Assembly (NCBI GenBank): GCA_030063045.1
Contig: JAQSEB010000033.1
Span: forward strand, 992,001 to 1,056,000
From: Pratylenchus scribneri
Lineage: Eukaryota; Nematoda; Chromadorea; Rhabditida; Pratylenchidae
Length of the DNA stretch: 64,000 bases
Direction of reading: 5' to 3'
Each line of letters begins with the position of its first letter. Position 1 is the first letter of the stretch. The translations under genes and the position numbers were made by a program. A model generated the notes under the pieces. That model did not search any database and had not been told where the DNA came from. It was given only the letters and a program-made list of their open reading frames with translations. Below are positions 13,301 to 23,317 of the stretch, one piece after another.

Positions 13301-14550
13301 TGGATTCATAATCATCCATCACAAAAGGGGTGGCCTTTTTAAAGGAAAATAGTAAAATATTAATGAAAAATGAAACAAAAATGGACTACATTGTATTTGA
13401 TGGAAATTAATTCCATTTTAGCCGAAATTTGTGGCGCTTTTGCCGGAATTTGGACTTCCTTTGAGAAATGGCCAACTCCTTTGGCGGCATTGATTGCGGC
13501 CACCCGGACTGTCATTGGCCCACAAATATTGTCCGGGGAAGAAGGCGAAAAATTGGAATATTTTAATCCTTGGGCCAACTTCAACATTTGGAAAATAATA
13601 AAAAATAAAATGAATTTCCCCATTTACAATTTGGGTTGTTTGATGATTTGGGCTTTCGGCCTGAACTTCAATGAGGAAAAGTGAAGATTTTTCGCCTTCT
13701 GGCCCAGGGCCAGATTGCCATTTTATATCTAATTTTGGTATAAATATTTCATTAAAATATTCCACTAGAAAACCAATTGTAAAATTTTCATTGATATTTG
13801 CCTGCACATCCCTTGGAGGAGGTGGAGGCGGTCGAGGTGGTCCACCTTCAGCGATGGGGAAACCCAAATCTTTGCATCGTTTCCAACATTCAAAGTTGTT
13901 CGCCTAAAAAAATAAATTATTAAAAAATTAAATTTTAGTGGGCATAATTTAAAAGGAAGTGGAGGAAATTGAGGCGGATGGCCACCATGTCCATTCCAAT
14001 GGAAAATATGAGAATTGTGCATTGTGCGCTTTTGGCGCTCACCATCTCCATCCAATGGATCCTAAATTTTCTATACTACCGTAAATACTCTATTTAGTAG
14101 CCCGGGGCTACTAATCAAATAGAAGGAGGAGGTTACTAAATTTCATAGTAGTTCCTCCGAGGTGAGGACTTTTCTTAATTTTTGGGACAAATAATGTAGC
14201 TCTTTTTGACATAAATTTTTTCATGAAAAGGCTACTGTAGCAGAGGGAGGGCTTAAATAAGGGGAGCGCATTAATAGAGGATTTACGGTAATTTTGACCA
14301 CTCAAATAATGGAGAAGGAGAAAATGTGCCATTTTTAAATAAAACTTACACATAAATTGTGTTGGCCATATTGGCGGCAATTCGCCTGGCATTCATTCAG
14401 TCCAATTTCCGAATGATCGGCCAAACATTTTGCCACACATCGACCGAAACATTGGATTGTATTGGCCACATCTTGGCTCTCGAAATGGCCAAATCCATGG
14501 GAAAAAGCAAAAATGGAAAATAGGAGGGGAAAGAAGAGAGTTGCTGGCAT
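10312..14550 (-). CDS. Receptor tyrosine kinase with Cys-rich N-terminus and FN3-like ectodomain
   Basis: Start at 14550 (signal peptide MPATLFFPLLFSIFAFSHG), stop at 10312. A Cys-rich stretch follows (CFGRCVAKCLADHSEIGLNE, CQANCRQYG), then a proline run RPPPPPP and an FN3-like unit ending CGPMTVRVAAINAAKGVGHF, then more beta-rich ectodomain exons (about 12280-13340). The transmembrane helix is IVPYLVIGIIVLLALFLVAI (about 11920-11995). The kinase domain has the P-loop LGAGAFGSVYLGKL, the VAVKML lysine, FVHRDVAARNVL, IGDFGLCR, PIKW/MSPEAIRHYEF and [20 protein letters not shown], so it looks active. The tail carries tyrosines (EYAYLKL, DYYNVSYG). The layout resembles C. elegans HIR-1-type receptors, but that assignment is an inference. 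It would act at the plasma membrane in signalling. The first intron carries a MITE. Confidence 0.9.
14077..14290. mobile_element. MITE-like element with terminal inverted repeats in RTK intron 1
   Basis: The left end TACCGTAAATACTCTATT (14077) is mirrored by the right end, which reads TACCGTAAATCCTCTATT on the other strand from 14290; only one base differs in about 17. Outer TA dinucleotides fit a TA target duplication as in Tc1/mariner-type elements. The 214-bp interior has no ORF and includes an internal palindrome around GTAGCCCGGGGCTAC. Confidence 0.75.
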
Positions 14551-15961
14551 TTTGGTCCAAAAAATGATGATTGGGTTGATTTTGATGAAATTTATGAAAA
14601 TTTGATAGATCATCGGAGGAAATTGCCAATGCCCCTCACTCTCATCAGCAGATAACAATCTTCCTCACTGTAGCAGAGTTGGATGCAAAATAAAATAAAC
14701 CGGCTCTAAGTAAATTTTTTTATAAAATTAATAAAAAATGATGAGCCAATCGGTCATATGCATTTTACGTCACAAAAATCAGCAAAATTGAAATCGTTTT
14801 TTTTAATTTCAAAATAAAATCCCAAATTAGGATTAATCTCTATGGAAATTCGGAATAAAAAATATTGTTGGATAACTTTTAAAGGGGAATTCGTTCGTTC
14901 AGTTCAGTTCAATCCTCCACCCACAAATCGATGGAAAAAAGAACAAATTTGGCGGATGCATTTTGCGAACGAATATTGAAGGAATTTTTAATAAATTCCC
15001 TTCCCGACGAAAAATGATGAATGAATTGTTGGCGAACTTTGTTGCTGCTGCTGTCCAGCGAATACTAATAAAAATTCATGATTAGAATTGAGGGATTGAA
15101 TTTTGTTTTAGAATTAAAAAGAATAATGGTAGAGGAATTATTAAAAGGCATTAACAGAAAAATTTGAGGGGATTGTTTTACAGTAGAGAACGCAAAAAAG
15201 TGGCCAATTTTAATGGAAACGGAGAAAACATTGGTGAAAAGACCGATGGATATGAGCAAAAATAATGAATTTAATACCCTTAAATGCGTTGCAAAGTGTC
15301 CTCCCTTAAAACAAAATGAATGAATGAGATATATATTGCTGAGAAATTGTTGGGTAAAATGGTGAATTTATGATTTAGCTTCGGGCAATATGCGTCATCG
15401 ATATGGAGTATGGACGGATGGATGGGTAAAATGGGATGGGTCATCATCGCATAAACAAATGTCGCGCAGAAATCTTCTTCCACCAAATTCATTCTTCGTC
15501 CATTTCCATTGATTGTTTTGGAATTTGGATGGACAGATTGGTCGCTGCAGGGGAATGAGGAGATTTGCTTGGGTTGGGTGGAAAACGGGATGGGAGGGAG
15601 GGGATTCTTCTCAAGCAACATCGAAGTGCGCAACAAAACAGCCGACAGGAAACAAAATGAAGGGACACAGCGATGGGAATGCGATCAATCTGATTGGGAC
15701 TTTTGGGGATGGGGCCGATGGGAAGGAATAAGTACAATACAAATAAAAAAGTGGCTGAAATGCAGAAATGAAGGGTTGCCCTAGGGAAGAAATGATGTGA
15801 TTGATTAAAAATGAATTGATGGAATGATCGAATGTTGCATTAATGGCCAAATAAAAGTTAACAAGAACTGATTTATTCACATGAATTTATTGTATAATCG
15901 TAAAATTCATTTATTTTTATTTAACAAATATCCTTCAATTGATTTCAATCTTATTTAATTC
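14551..15961. other. Unassigned region with overlapping weak open frames
   Basis: No recognisable gene. On the minus strand, frames at 15489-15737 (hydrophobic, Cys-containing N-terminus) and 15280-15636 are open. A possible exon at about 14920-15070 begins after TTTTTATTAG. Both strands are open around 14900-15070, so coding direction cannot be decided. A small secreted-protein gene is possible but not shown. Confidence 0.4.
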
Positions 15962-16591
15962 TTATTCGTCTCCGGAAATGCCGAAGAATTTGGCAATATT
16001 TGCGCCAATTTGGCCAAATTTGCCTCCTCCAATTTGTGCCTTTATTTTGTCGGCCAACGGGTCATTTCCAATACCGAGGCAGGAAATTCCAAGTCCTTTC
16101 GGGAGGAAATGGCGCACCACCGGGTCAGTCCCATTCAACACCGATCGAACTTGATCGCAGGCTTCCCCTCGAGTTTGCGATTCGTCCGAGAGAATTCCCT
16201 GAAAAAATGGACCAATTCCAATGGATCAAATTAAATTCACAATAATTCGATTAAATGTTTGGAGGGCAGGGCCTGCCAAATTTTGTGGGGCGGCATCCAC
16301 AATTTGGTCCTTCATTCGATTGGCCGTTTCGTTCAATTTCCTCAATGCCGTGATGACCCCATTTTCGCGGGCAAATTCCTCCAATTTTTGGGCCAATTCG
16401 GCATTAGTCAATGATGAATTTGTGGTTATTTTGAGTAATTGTTTGGCCTTTTGGGCACTGCCCAATTCCTTTGTGAATTCAATGAATGGATTATTTTGGA
16501 ATTGCTCCTCAAATTGGCACAATATCATTGAGGGAAATGAAATGGACATCATCAAAATTGAGAATAGGGTGAATTTTGTTGAAGAAGACAT
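15962..16591 (-). CDS. Secreted SXP/RAL-2 (DUF148)-like protein, copy 1
   Basis: Exon 1 is 16591-16241, exon 2 is 16198-15962, and a 42-bp intron ends TTTTTTCAG; the product is 195 aa. A signal peptide (MSSSTKFTLFSILMMSISF, cleavage near ILC/QFEEQF) marks secretion. The mature part is mostly helical: FIEFTKELGSAQKAKQLLKI, SSLTNAELAQKLEEFARENG. The LTxAE..QKLxEFAxxNGV pattern resembles nematode SXP/RAL-2 (DUF148) proteins, which are secreted and of unsettled function. Exon 2 adds two Cys (GEACDQ, GISCLG). The start is set at MSSSTKF because the inverted second copy at 46516 shares that codon and about 45 bp upstream. Confidence 0.85.
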
Positions 16592-17279
16592 TTTATTATT
16601 TGATGGAATGGATTGGATTTGTATTGTAATGAATGACTGAATTTATGGAAGTGGATTTGATATTCAAACCAAATTCATTTCGGTTTATATAATGATGGAA
16701 TTTTCGATTGTTATTTGGATGTTCAGCAGCAAATAAAATATTCCATCCATCCATCAAATCTGCACAAACTGGCACAAAATAGCCATTTATGGCTTGGATT
16801 GGGCAAATATGAAATTTTGGAAATGATTCAGAATTCAATTCAAACAATGAATAACCCCATTTATGGATTAATTAAACAATGAATAATCATTGTTTCAATG
16901 TATCCTAATCCTATCCATTTATTATTTTAATTTAATATTGTGTTTTGTGTCAATTTGAAACTACAAACCTGATATGATTCAATTCAAATAGAATTTTATG
17001 AATATTTTATTTTATTTTTCATTTTTTCAAATAATAACTGTTACTTAATTCTATAAATCATTTTTGAATTTTATCCAATAAAAACTTTTTGTGCGATACA
17101 TACACTAAAAAAGGAAAGAATTATATGGGAATTCGAATGAATTAGATTAGAGTATTATCTTTATTTAAAGCATGGCTTTTTAAGAATAAAAAATCACAAT
17201 GAAGATGAAATGAGAATTTGCGAATAAAATTAAGAACAAAATTCAAATATGTTTTGTTTTCGTTTTTGGTTAGAATGTT
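16592..17279. other. Intergenic: SXP-like copy 1 upstream region
   Basis: The first roughly 45 bp next to the start codon (CATTCATTACAATACAAATC and CAATCCATTCCATCAAATAA on the coding strand) are shared with copy 2 upstream of 46516, so they belong to the duplicated unit. The rest is AT-rich with no further gene. Confidence 0.6.
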
Positions 17280-18135
17280 TCATCTCATCAGTTTTGAAAT
17301 GGTGGATAAAAATGGATTCATCTTTGCTTTCCAAGAAATAAATGTTGGACGCCATTCGGTCTGATAATCAGGTAAGCTCATTGATGTCTTGTTGAATTTG
17401 AAGCGGGTTAATGTTTTGTATTCAATGCCAAAATGCAACCAATAATAGGGATGTTGCGGAGCCATCACTTCTTCAAAATTTGTGATTGTGGCGTTGGATT
17501 CGACTTCTTCCTGTTCTTGCATAATTATTGAAGGACCCTCAATTAATGGACATTGTTCAGCTGCTGAAATGGAAAGGCAGAATGAGATTAAAATGAAATA
17601 AAATTACGATTAATTTCAAGATGATTTTCCGAATCTTGAGGAATTGCCAAAACATATTCATTCTCCAATAATTGATCCATTATTGTTTCCATTCCCTCAT
17701 TGTTTGACAATTGGTGCAGATGATAGCCAGCCAAGAAGAAAGATAATAATGGTAGAAAGAGCAAAATAAAGATTTGCTTCCTGTTGTTGGTGGTTGGAGT
17801 TGCCGGAAAGCGACGACAAAGTCTTGGATGGATATATTCACGGTTCCCAAAGCGAGGTTTATAAGCCAACGATTCAGAATATGTGTAATTCGTCTCGTAA
17901 GGACTGAAAATTTAAATAATAATTATTTGATGATAATTTATCTTATTCTTTTAAGTTTTAACCTTTCAAGAATCTCATCAATTTCTTCTTTGGAAAGACC
18001 TGAAGATGAAACGCCATGTTTACGGATGGATGATGATGAATTTTGAATGATGCTAAAAATTAAAATTATTTTACTCATTTCAATTTAAACATACAATTGT
18101 TTCCAATTAATATTTTTGACCAAACCAAAGCCCAT
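17280..18135 (-). CDS. Unknown single-pass membrane protein
   Basis: I do not recognise this gene. The preferred start is 18135 (MGFGLVKNINWKQ): splicing a 52-bp intron with GTATGT donor and TTTTTAG acceptor joins it to IIQNSSSSIRKHGVSSSG and LSKEEIDEILER. After another intron come YETNYTYSESLAYKPRFGNR and a basic stretch, then one strong hydrophobic helix IFILLFLPLLSFFLAGYHLH (about 17690-17760). The far side of the membrane carries N-glycosylation sequons (NAT, NKT) and ends near 17280 with STISKLMR. The hydrophilic N-terminus before the helix suggests a type II protein, but topology is inferred. A TTTTTCAG at about 18180, 45 bp before the ATG, could accept a spliced leader. Confidence 0.65.
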
Positions 18136-18657
18136 GGATAGAAAATTCCGAATTTAGTGTTTTTTCTTACAAAATTGATCTGAAAAATTTTAAAGGTTTT
18201 TAAAAATAATATATTTTTTCTTCTCTCCCTCTCCTCGTCTCTTCTCCCCCAAAAAATCCATTCATTTTCCATTTTATACCTAAATTAAAAATCCTTCTTT
18301 ATAACAAAGAAAAAAATTTTAAAAACCCGACCCTCAACTTAACCCGTAGATTGCGAATTGCGATTGTTGAAATTGAAATGATCATATCAAAAATCATGCA
18401 AGAAAAATAGTATAGAATTTATTGATTGATTGGTGGCTTGGCTTTTGGCTGGCTTGTTAATCATTAGAGTTACCTATTACTCTTCTTCATCACTTCACAG
18501 AGTTTTATTAGTGAATCAAAATAAATTAATAAGCATCGCATTTCATTCTCATCCTTCATCATTATTCCATCCTCATTAATAATTTTATAATTATTAATTA
18601 ACCCAAAAACTAAACCCATGACTAAAAAAATCGATAATCTTTTTTTAGAAAAATAAA
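18136..18657. promoter_or_regulatory. Shared divergent upstream region
   Basis: The minus-strand membrane-protein gene and the plus-strand phosphodiesterase gene diverge from this 520-bp AT-rich interval. Each side has a TTT..AG acceptor close to its ATG (18180 on the minus strand; 18647-18648, CTTTTTTTAG, on the plus strand), compatible with leader trans-splicing. Confidence 0.45.
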
Positions 18658-19984
18658 ATGAAAAGAATATTACAAGAATTTTTCTTGATTCTCGCTCTTT
18701 TACCAATTTTGATCATTATTGTGATGGCGCTTCTTTATATGCCACTTCTCGTGATCTCATCCATGTTTGCACTGTTCTTTTTTCTACGAAATTCATCAGC
18801 TCAATCCAAAAATGTAAGATTTTTTAATTGAATTATTTAATCATCACATCAATTTATAGGCTCCGACATTCTTCCACAATTTTCGTGTTGGTGGCCACCG
18901 AGGAAGTCCAAAGAATGCTCCGGAAAACACAATCCGATCATTTGAACAAGTAATTCATCCAATCATTTATTAATCAACCATTTATTTCAGGCCCACAAGG
19001 AAGGGGTCGATCTGATCGAATTTGACATTGGACTGACAAAAGACAAAGTGCCAGTGCTGTTGCACGACGATACACTCGACCGAACTACAAACATGATTGG
19101 ACCATTGCGCGCAAGGCTTTGGGCGGAGTTGGCCGAATGCAGATGCAAAGACGAAAATGGAGGATTGGAGGAGCCGCTGGCAACTCTTGAACAGGTCATC
19201 AACTGGGCAAAAGACCACCACATCAAAATGATTTTTGATGTGAAAGACACCGACAAAGAGGTTTTTCTTTAATTTCAATCTTAATTCTAAATCTATTTGT
19301 TTAGCTGATTGAACACATAGAACGCTTTTTTGTGGCACACAATTTGTTCGACTCGGCCATCATTTGCTCATTCTACCCTTCGGTGGTCTACCGGATCAAG
19401 CGGCGAAATAATAACATTCTCGCAGGTTCTCTTTCAATAGTTAAATTCATTCTAATGTTTCACATTTTCTTTTCAGGAATCACTTGGCGTCGTTGGGCCT
19501 TCAGCTACGTGGATTTGGAATGGAAAGAGGCTCGATGCAATACGACGATAATGCATTGTTTGGCAATGCTCGTGGATGTGCTTTTGATGTGGAGCGTAAG
19601 TATATTTTGATTTTATAAAAATAATATTTGAATATTTTCAGATCAGGCTTTGTTGGCTTCCTCATTTCCTGGGGGTGGACATGGTTTTGACGGACCGTGG
19701 CGAAATATCTGCGTAAATATTTTAATGACTTTATTAATTTAAATTCTATTCATTCAGAAACTATGTCGAGTATATGCGATCAAAAGGACTGGAGGTTTGC
19801 GCATGGACCGTCAATGATGAGCTAGAAATGGTAAAACCACTACAAATAAACTATAAAATTGTAATTTTCACAAAAATTAAAGGATTGGATGGCACACACA
19901 TTGAAAATTCCATTTTTGACCGATGTCCCGGGCATTGCTCATGCTGTGATCAACCAACGACCAAATGGAAATGAAGTCGATTGA
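18658..19984 (+). CDS. Glycerophosphodiester phosphodiesterase, membrane-anchored GDE type
   Basis: The ATG at 18658 lies nine bases after a CTTTTTTTAG acceptor. An N-terminal hydrophobic segment (LILALLPILIIIVMALLYM, continuing into LLVISSMFALFFFL) anchors it. The GDPD domain begins VGGHRGSPKNAPENTIRSFE, the HRG...ENT catalytic signature, then GVDLIEFDIGLTKDKVPVLL and HDDTLDRTTN, supplying the E-x-D and HD residues of the family, and ends CAWTVNDELEM then FLTDVPG. These enzymes hydrolyse glycerophosphodiesters or lysophospholipid-type substrates with a divalent metal; the GDE1/GDE4-like N-terminal hydrophobic layout suggests membrane-associated lipid metabolism. Short introns separate at least six exons. 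Stop at 19982-19984. Confidence 0.92.
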
Positions 19985-20244
19985 ACCATTGTCATTAGTG
20001 TTTATTTTTGTTTTTGTGTTATTTTGTAAATTTATTTTTGTTGTATTGCATCCATGTTGTATTTTTTGAAAAATTTATATTGTTAAAAATGAAATATTAT
20101 TCGATAAATTGTTTTCCAATTTCAATAAATATAAATCTTAATAATAATTGTAACATACAAGCATATTTTTATATGGATAGAACAAATAAATAAATTAGTT
20201 GAAAAATATTGATCGGATTCCTATAAAAATCATGCCAAAAAACA

Positions 20245-21318
20245 ATGCTCACGCTCACCGACAATAAATTCTCCACCATTCGCCGTAACAACACTAAAAC
20301 ACAACAGGAAAATTATCATCAAAGGCAACAGCCGCCACCACGATGGCCAATGCCACTTCTTCAGCAAGATCGTCGTTATTTACGTGTCCATCCCCCGAAT
20401 ACTTGATTCGGAGATTCGGACTGTGATTGCTACAAAAATTATGCAACAGCAACGAGCAGCAGCAGCAGTCCATCATCACATATTCAAGTGCCAATTCCAC
20501 TATCAACCGCAAATGATGCATCATCGCCATTCTCTTTTGGGTTTATTTAATTGCTTTTATGTAATAATTTTAAATTTAGTATGCAGCGAATTTGTCCAAC
20601 GGATTTGATCAAAACGGTGACTGAGACAAAAATTGCGCAGAAAAGGGCTACGGCTAAATTGGAGGCGGAAAAGAAAAGACAGTGCAGGACAATTTGAAGG
20701 GGGCACGGACGCAGAGGAAATTACCTGAAACCAACGGATTTCTCTTCGCTCAACGACGATTCGATTCTGATATTGGAAGACTTCAAGGTGATCTGTCCAA
20801 TCTATTTTTCCGAATAAATTAAATTATTTCCTAGTCTTTACCACTCAATTTTGGGAAAAATTTTGCTAAGGTGAGCTGATCGAGCCAATTCCTTTGACGG
20901 ACAATGGACGCTACTCGACGAACCAGATTCTGTTTATTGGCGCACAGGTTAAATATAATTTCAAGGCAATATTATTGAATATTCAAATGCAGATTGCGAT
21001 GGCCGAATTGCGTGCTCACAAATGATGGTATTGGGAATAGGAGGAAGAGGTGGCGGATGGACTAACAAAGACAATGGGGGCGGCAGCAATCAACAAACGA
21101 TGGCATCCGGTGGTGCTGAATGCTTGTTGCTCCCACCAATAACCGACAACAAAGAATGCGCTGATGATGGCGAAGAGGAGAATGAATCGATCGGCATAAT
21201 CTATCTATTTTATTTCTTTTTTTTTTTGAGAAATCTCAATTTTAAATTTGACCATATAAAATCCTCTCTTCTTGATTCAAAATCTCTTTTGGTACTTTCT
21301 CCCCGTGGTTTTAATTGA
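20245..21318 (+). CDS. Unrecognised Gln/Ser-rich gene, possibly decayed
   Basis: The product is not recognised. A consistent 5' model starts at 20245 (MLTLTDNKFSTIRRNN), runs through Gln/Pro-rich sequence (YHQRQQPPPRWPMPLL), then after likely introns TSSSSSPSSHIQVPIPLSTA and a helical stretch ICPTDLIKTVTETKIAQKRA, TAKLEAEKKRQ, NYLKPTDFSSLNDDSILILE, DFK. Beyond about 20790 the frame is unclear: one path gives EPIPLTDNGRYSTNQILFIG then stops at 21025; another gives FDGQWTLLDEPDSVYWRT then DCDGRIACSQMMVLGIGGRG and an acidic Gly/Asn tail to 21318. Neither joins cleanly to the upstream exons without a weak splice site or a frameshift. It could be a real gene with an unusual intron, a sequence error, or a young pseudogene. 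Confidence 0.45.
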
Positions 21319-21477
21319 ATAACAAAAATGTGTGGAGAACCACTCTTCCCAATTGCAACAACATTATTTCATTGTATTTAATTTTATTTACTTAAATTTA
21401 TTGAATAAAAAAGAAAATATGAAATAATATAATTGATGAATAAATGAATTTATATGGATTATTCCTTCATTTTGCAT
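21319..21477. other. Short AT-rich interval between convergent genes
   Basis: It should hold the 3' ends of the preceding plus-strand gene and of PQBP1 (AATAAA-type motifs on both strands). Nothing else seen. Confidence 0.5.
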
Positions 21478-22763
21478 TTATTGTGTTGGATATTTGTCCG
21501 GATGTTGACGACGCAAAATTGCCCCCGGTGCTGGATATGGGCGTGATTGGAAGAGCTAAGAAAACAAATTAAATAATTCGATCCGTAAAAATGGGAAAAA
21601 CAAACCGGTCCGGAGGCGGTCACATCCACTCCAGTTTTCACTTCTTGGTCAATGCTCAACCCCGCGGTCCATGAGCCTTCGGGCGCTTCGCCATAAGCCG
21701 ATGGATCCATTGGATCAATGCCCTTACGGCGGGCTCGTTCTGTAAAATAAAATTGCTCAAAATAATATAAAATGAATGACGAACTAAGTTTGTCGTATTC
21801 AGTGAGTTCCACAATTGGCCGACGATCTTCTTCGTCACTGTCTTCTTCTTCCTTCAAAAAAAGATGCTTTAAAATTCAAATTAAATTCGAAACAACCCTC
21901 GCCCTTTTGGCCACCGCTCTTTCGTTCTTCCTCCTCTCTCGTCGTTCATCACTCCGTCCTTTTTCTCTTCGATTATCTCCTCTTCCACCTTTTCGATGCT
22001 CCTCCTCTTCATCATCTTTTCCATCCATTTTCGTCCCATGGCCGCTTAAATTCCACATTTCTAAATAAATTTGGTAAAAATGTAAATTTCGATGAATATT
22101 AAACCTCTTGCAATTTTTGGTGCCGATTCACTGATCACTGCCTTTGGATGTTTTGGTGAAAGCCAACAAACCTTTATGAAACGAAATTATTCTAAACAAA
22201 TTTTAAAAGGACACCTCATCAGTATTTTGATTCCAATAATAATGTCGACGCATTCCGGCATCATAAATTTCGCTCCATCCGTCCGGCAATGGGTAATTAC
22301 GCAACATTCTTCTTCGTTGTTCCAAATAACGTTCAGAGAGTCTAAATTAATTTTGTTTATTGATTAAAATAATTTAATGACCTGCTCTCTGGGTATCCTT
22401 CTTGCCAATGTTCAAAACAAAATTCATTGCAAATATGGAATTGAATATTTTTGTTCGGACAGCCGGGTGCACCGCCTCGATATTTCTCTCTGCTTATGTC
22501 CGATTTCTAGAATTGAATTTTCAATGAGATTAAAAATAATTAAACCAACAATTTCATCATTTTGATCATAGCTTTCAGCGAAAACTTCTTCCTCTGTTAA
22601 TTTTAATAAAAATTTATTTTAAATGATTGCTAATCGATTATTAACCTTCTTGCTTTTTGTCTGCCAAAATCCCACGGCGTTGTAATCGCTAAACAACAAT
22701 TAATTAATAATTTAATTAAATAAAACCAACTTTAAGAAGTAATGGAGGAAGTGAAGTGGCCAT
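21478..22763 (-). CDS. pqbp-1.1: Polyglutamine-binding protein 1 homolog (WW-domain splicing factor)
   Basis: Start at 22763 (MATSLPPLLLK), then RLQRRGILADKKQE, matching the LAKRGIL N-terminus of PQBP1. The WW domain is split by an intron: LPDGWSEIYDAGMRRHYYWN, QNTDEV, then CWLSPKHPKAVISESAPK. A charged Arg/Glu-rich region follows (RREKGRSDERRERRKNERAV). The C-terminal tail is diagnostic: DPMDPSAYGEAPEGSWTAGL, then EVKTGVDVTASGPL and a RPYPAPGAILR ending, the U5-15kD-binding element of PQBP1. An extra exon (about 22395-22510) encodes YRGGAPGCPNKNIQFHICNE with FCFEHW, a Cys/His insert before the WW domain that human PQBP1 lacks. The family acts in the nucleus in pre-mRNA splicing. Confidence 0.92.
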
Positions 22764-23317
22764 ATTATTGCATTCACAAATGTTTTTAATCTACCAATAA
22801 ACTAATTAATTTAGTCATGTTTAGGTATATTTTAATTAACATTTGCATTTAACAATTATAATCCCATCCCCATTAAAAATGCAATTTATCTCATCAAAAT
22901 CAATCAACTTTTCTTTGGTATCGATCGATGGAATAAAAAATTGCGGATGATAACCACAGAATAATCAAATGGATAATATCAGTAAATTGTGTTGTTCAAA
23001 TTTATGTTTCGGTTGAATTAAAAAATATTGTTGAGATAAACAAAAGCAATTAAATTAAATAAAAACAAACAAACGGTGGTGGAATTAAAAATAGTGGTTG
23101 GTGGTGGATTGCATATTTGGTTGTTTTATTTTTATACTTTGGGTCCAAGGTATCGAAGGATGGGAAGGTATGGATTGGATTTGGTGGTGGCTGGTGGGAC
23201 ATAGTAAAAAAAGGAAGAAATTATGATGGGCTAAATTATGTGGGGAAGAATTCGATTAAAAAATAACATTCATCCATCCAATCAAAATTAATCTCGTCTT
23301 TTCTTCCACCATGGTGC
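22764..23317. other. Intergenic: PQBP1 upstream / hnRNP K downstream
   Basis: About 550 bp between two minus-strand RNA-processing genes, including a GT-rich stretch (about 23075-23215). The spacing is too long to claim an operon. No gene seen. Confidence 0.55.

Noticed and set aside
14932..15070. Neuropeptide-like short frame after a Lys-Arg
   Set aside because: The peptide matches no known neuropeptide, lacks a signal peptide, and competing frames are open on both strands.
17280..18135. LEM-domain (emerin-like) identity
   Set aside because: Size and a single helix suggested it, but the N-terminal sequence does not fit the LEM helix pattern.
20294..20530. EF-hand-like stretch on the minus strand
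   Set aside because: Resembles a loop by chance only, has one partial motif, and the plus strand carries a better spliced model.
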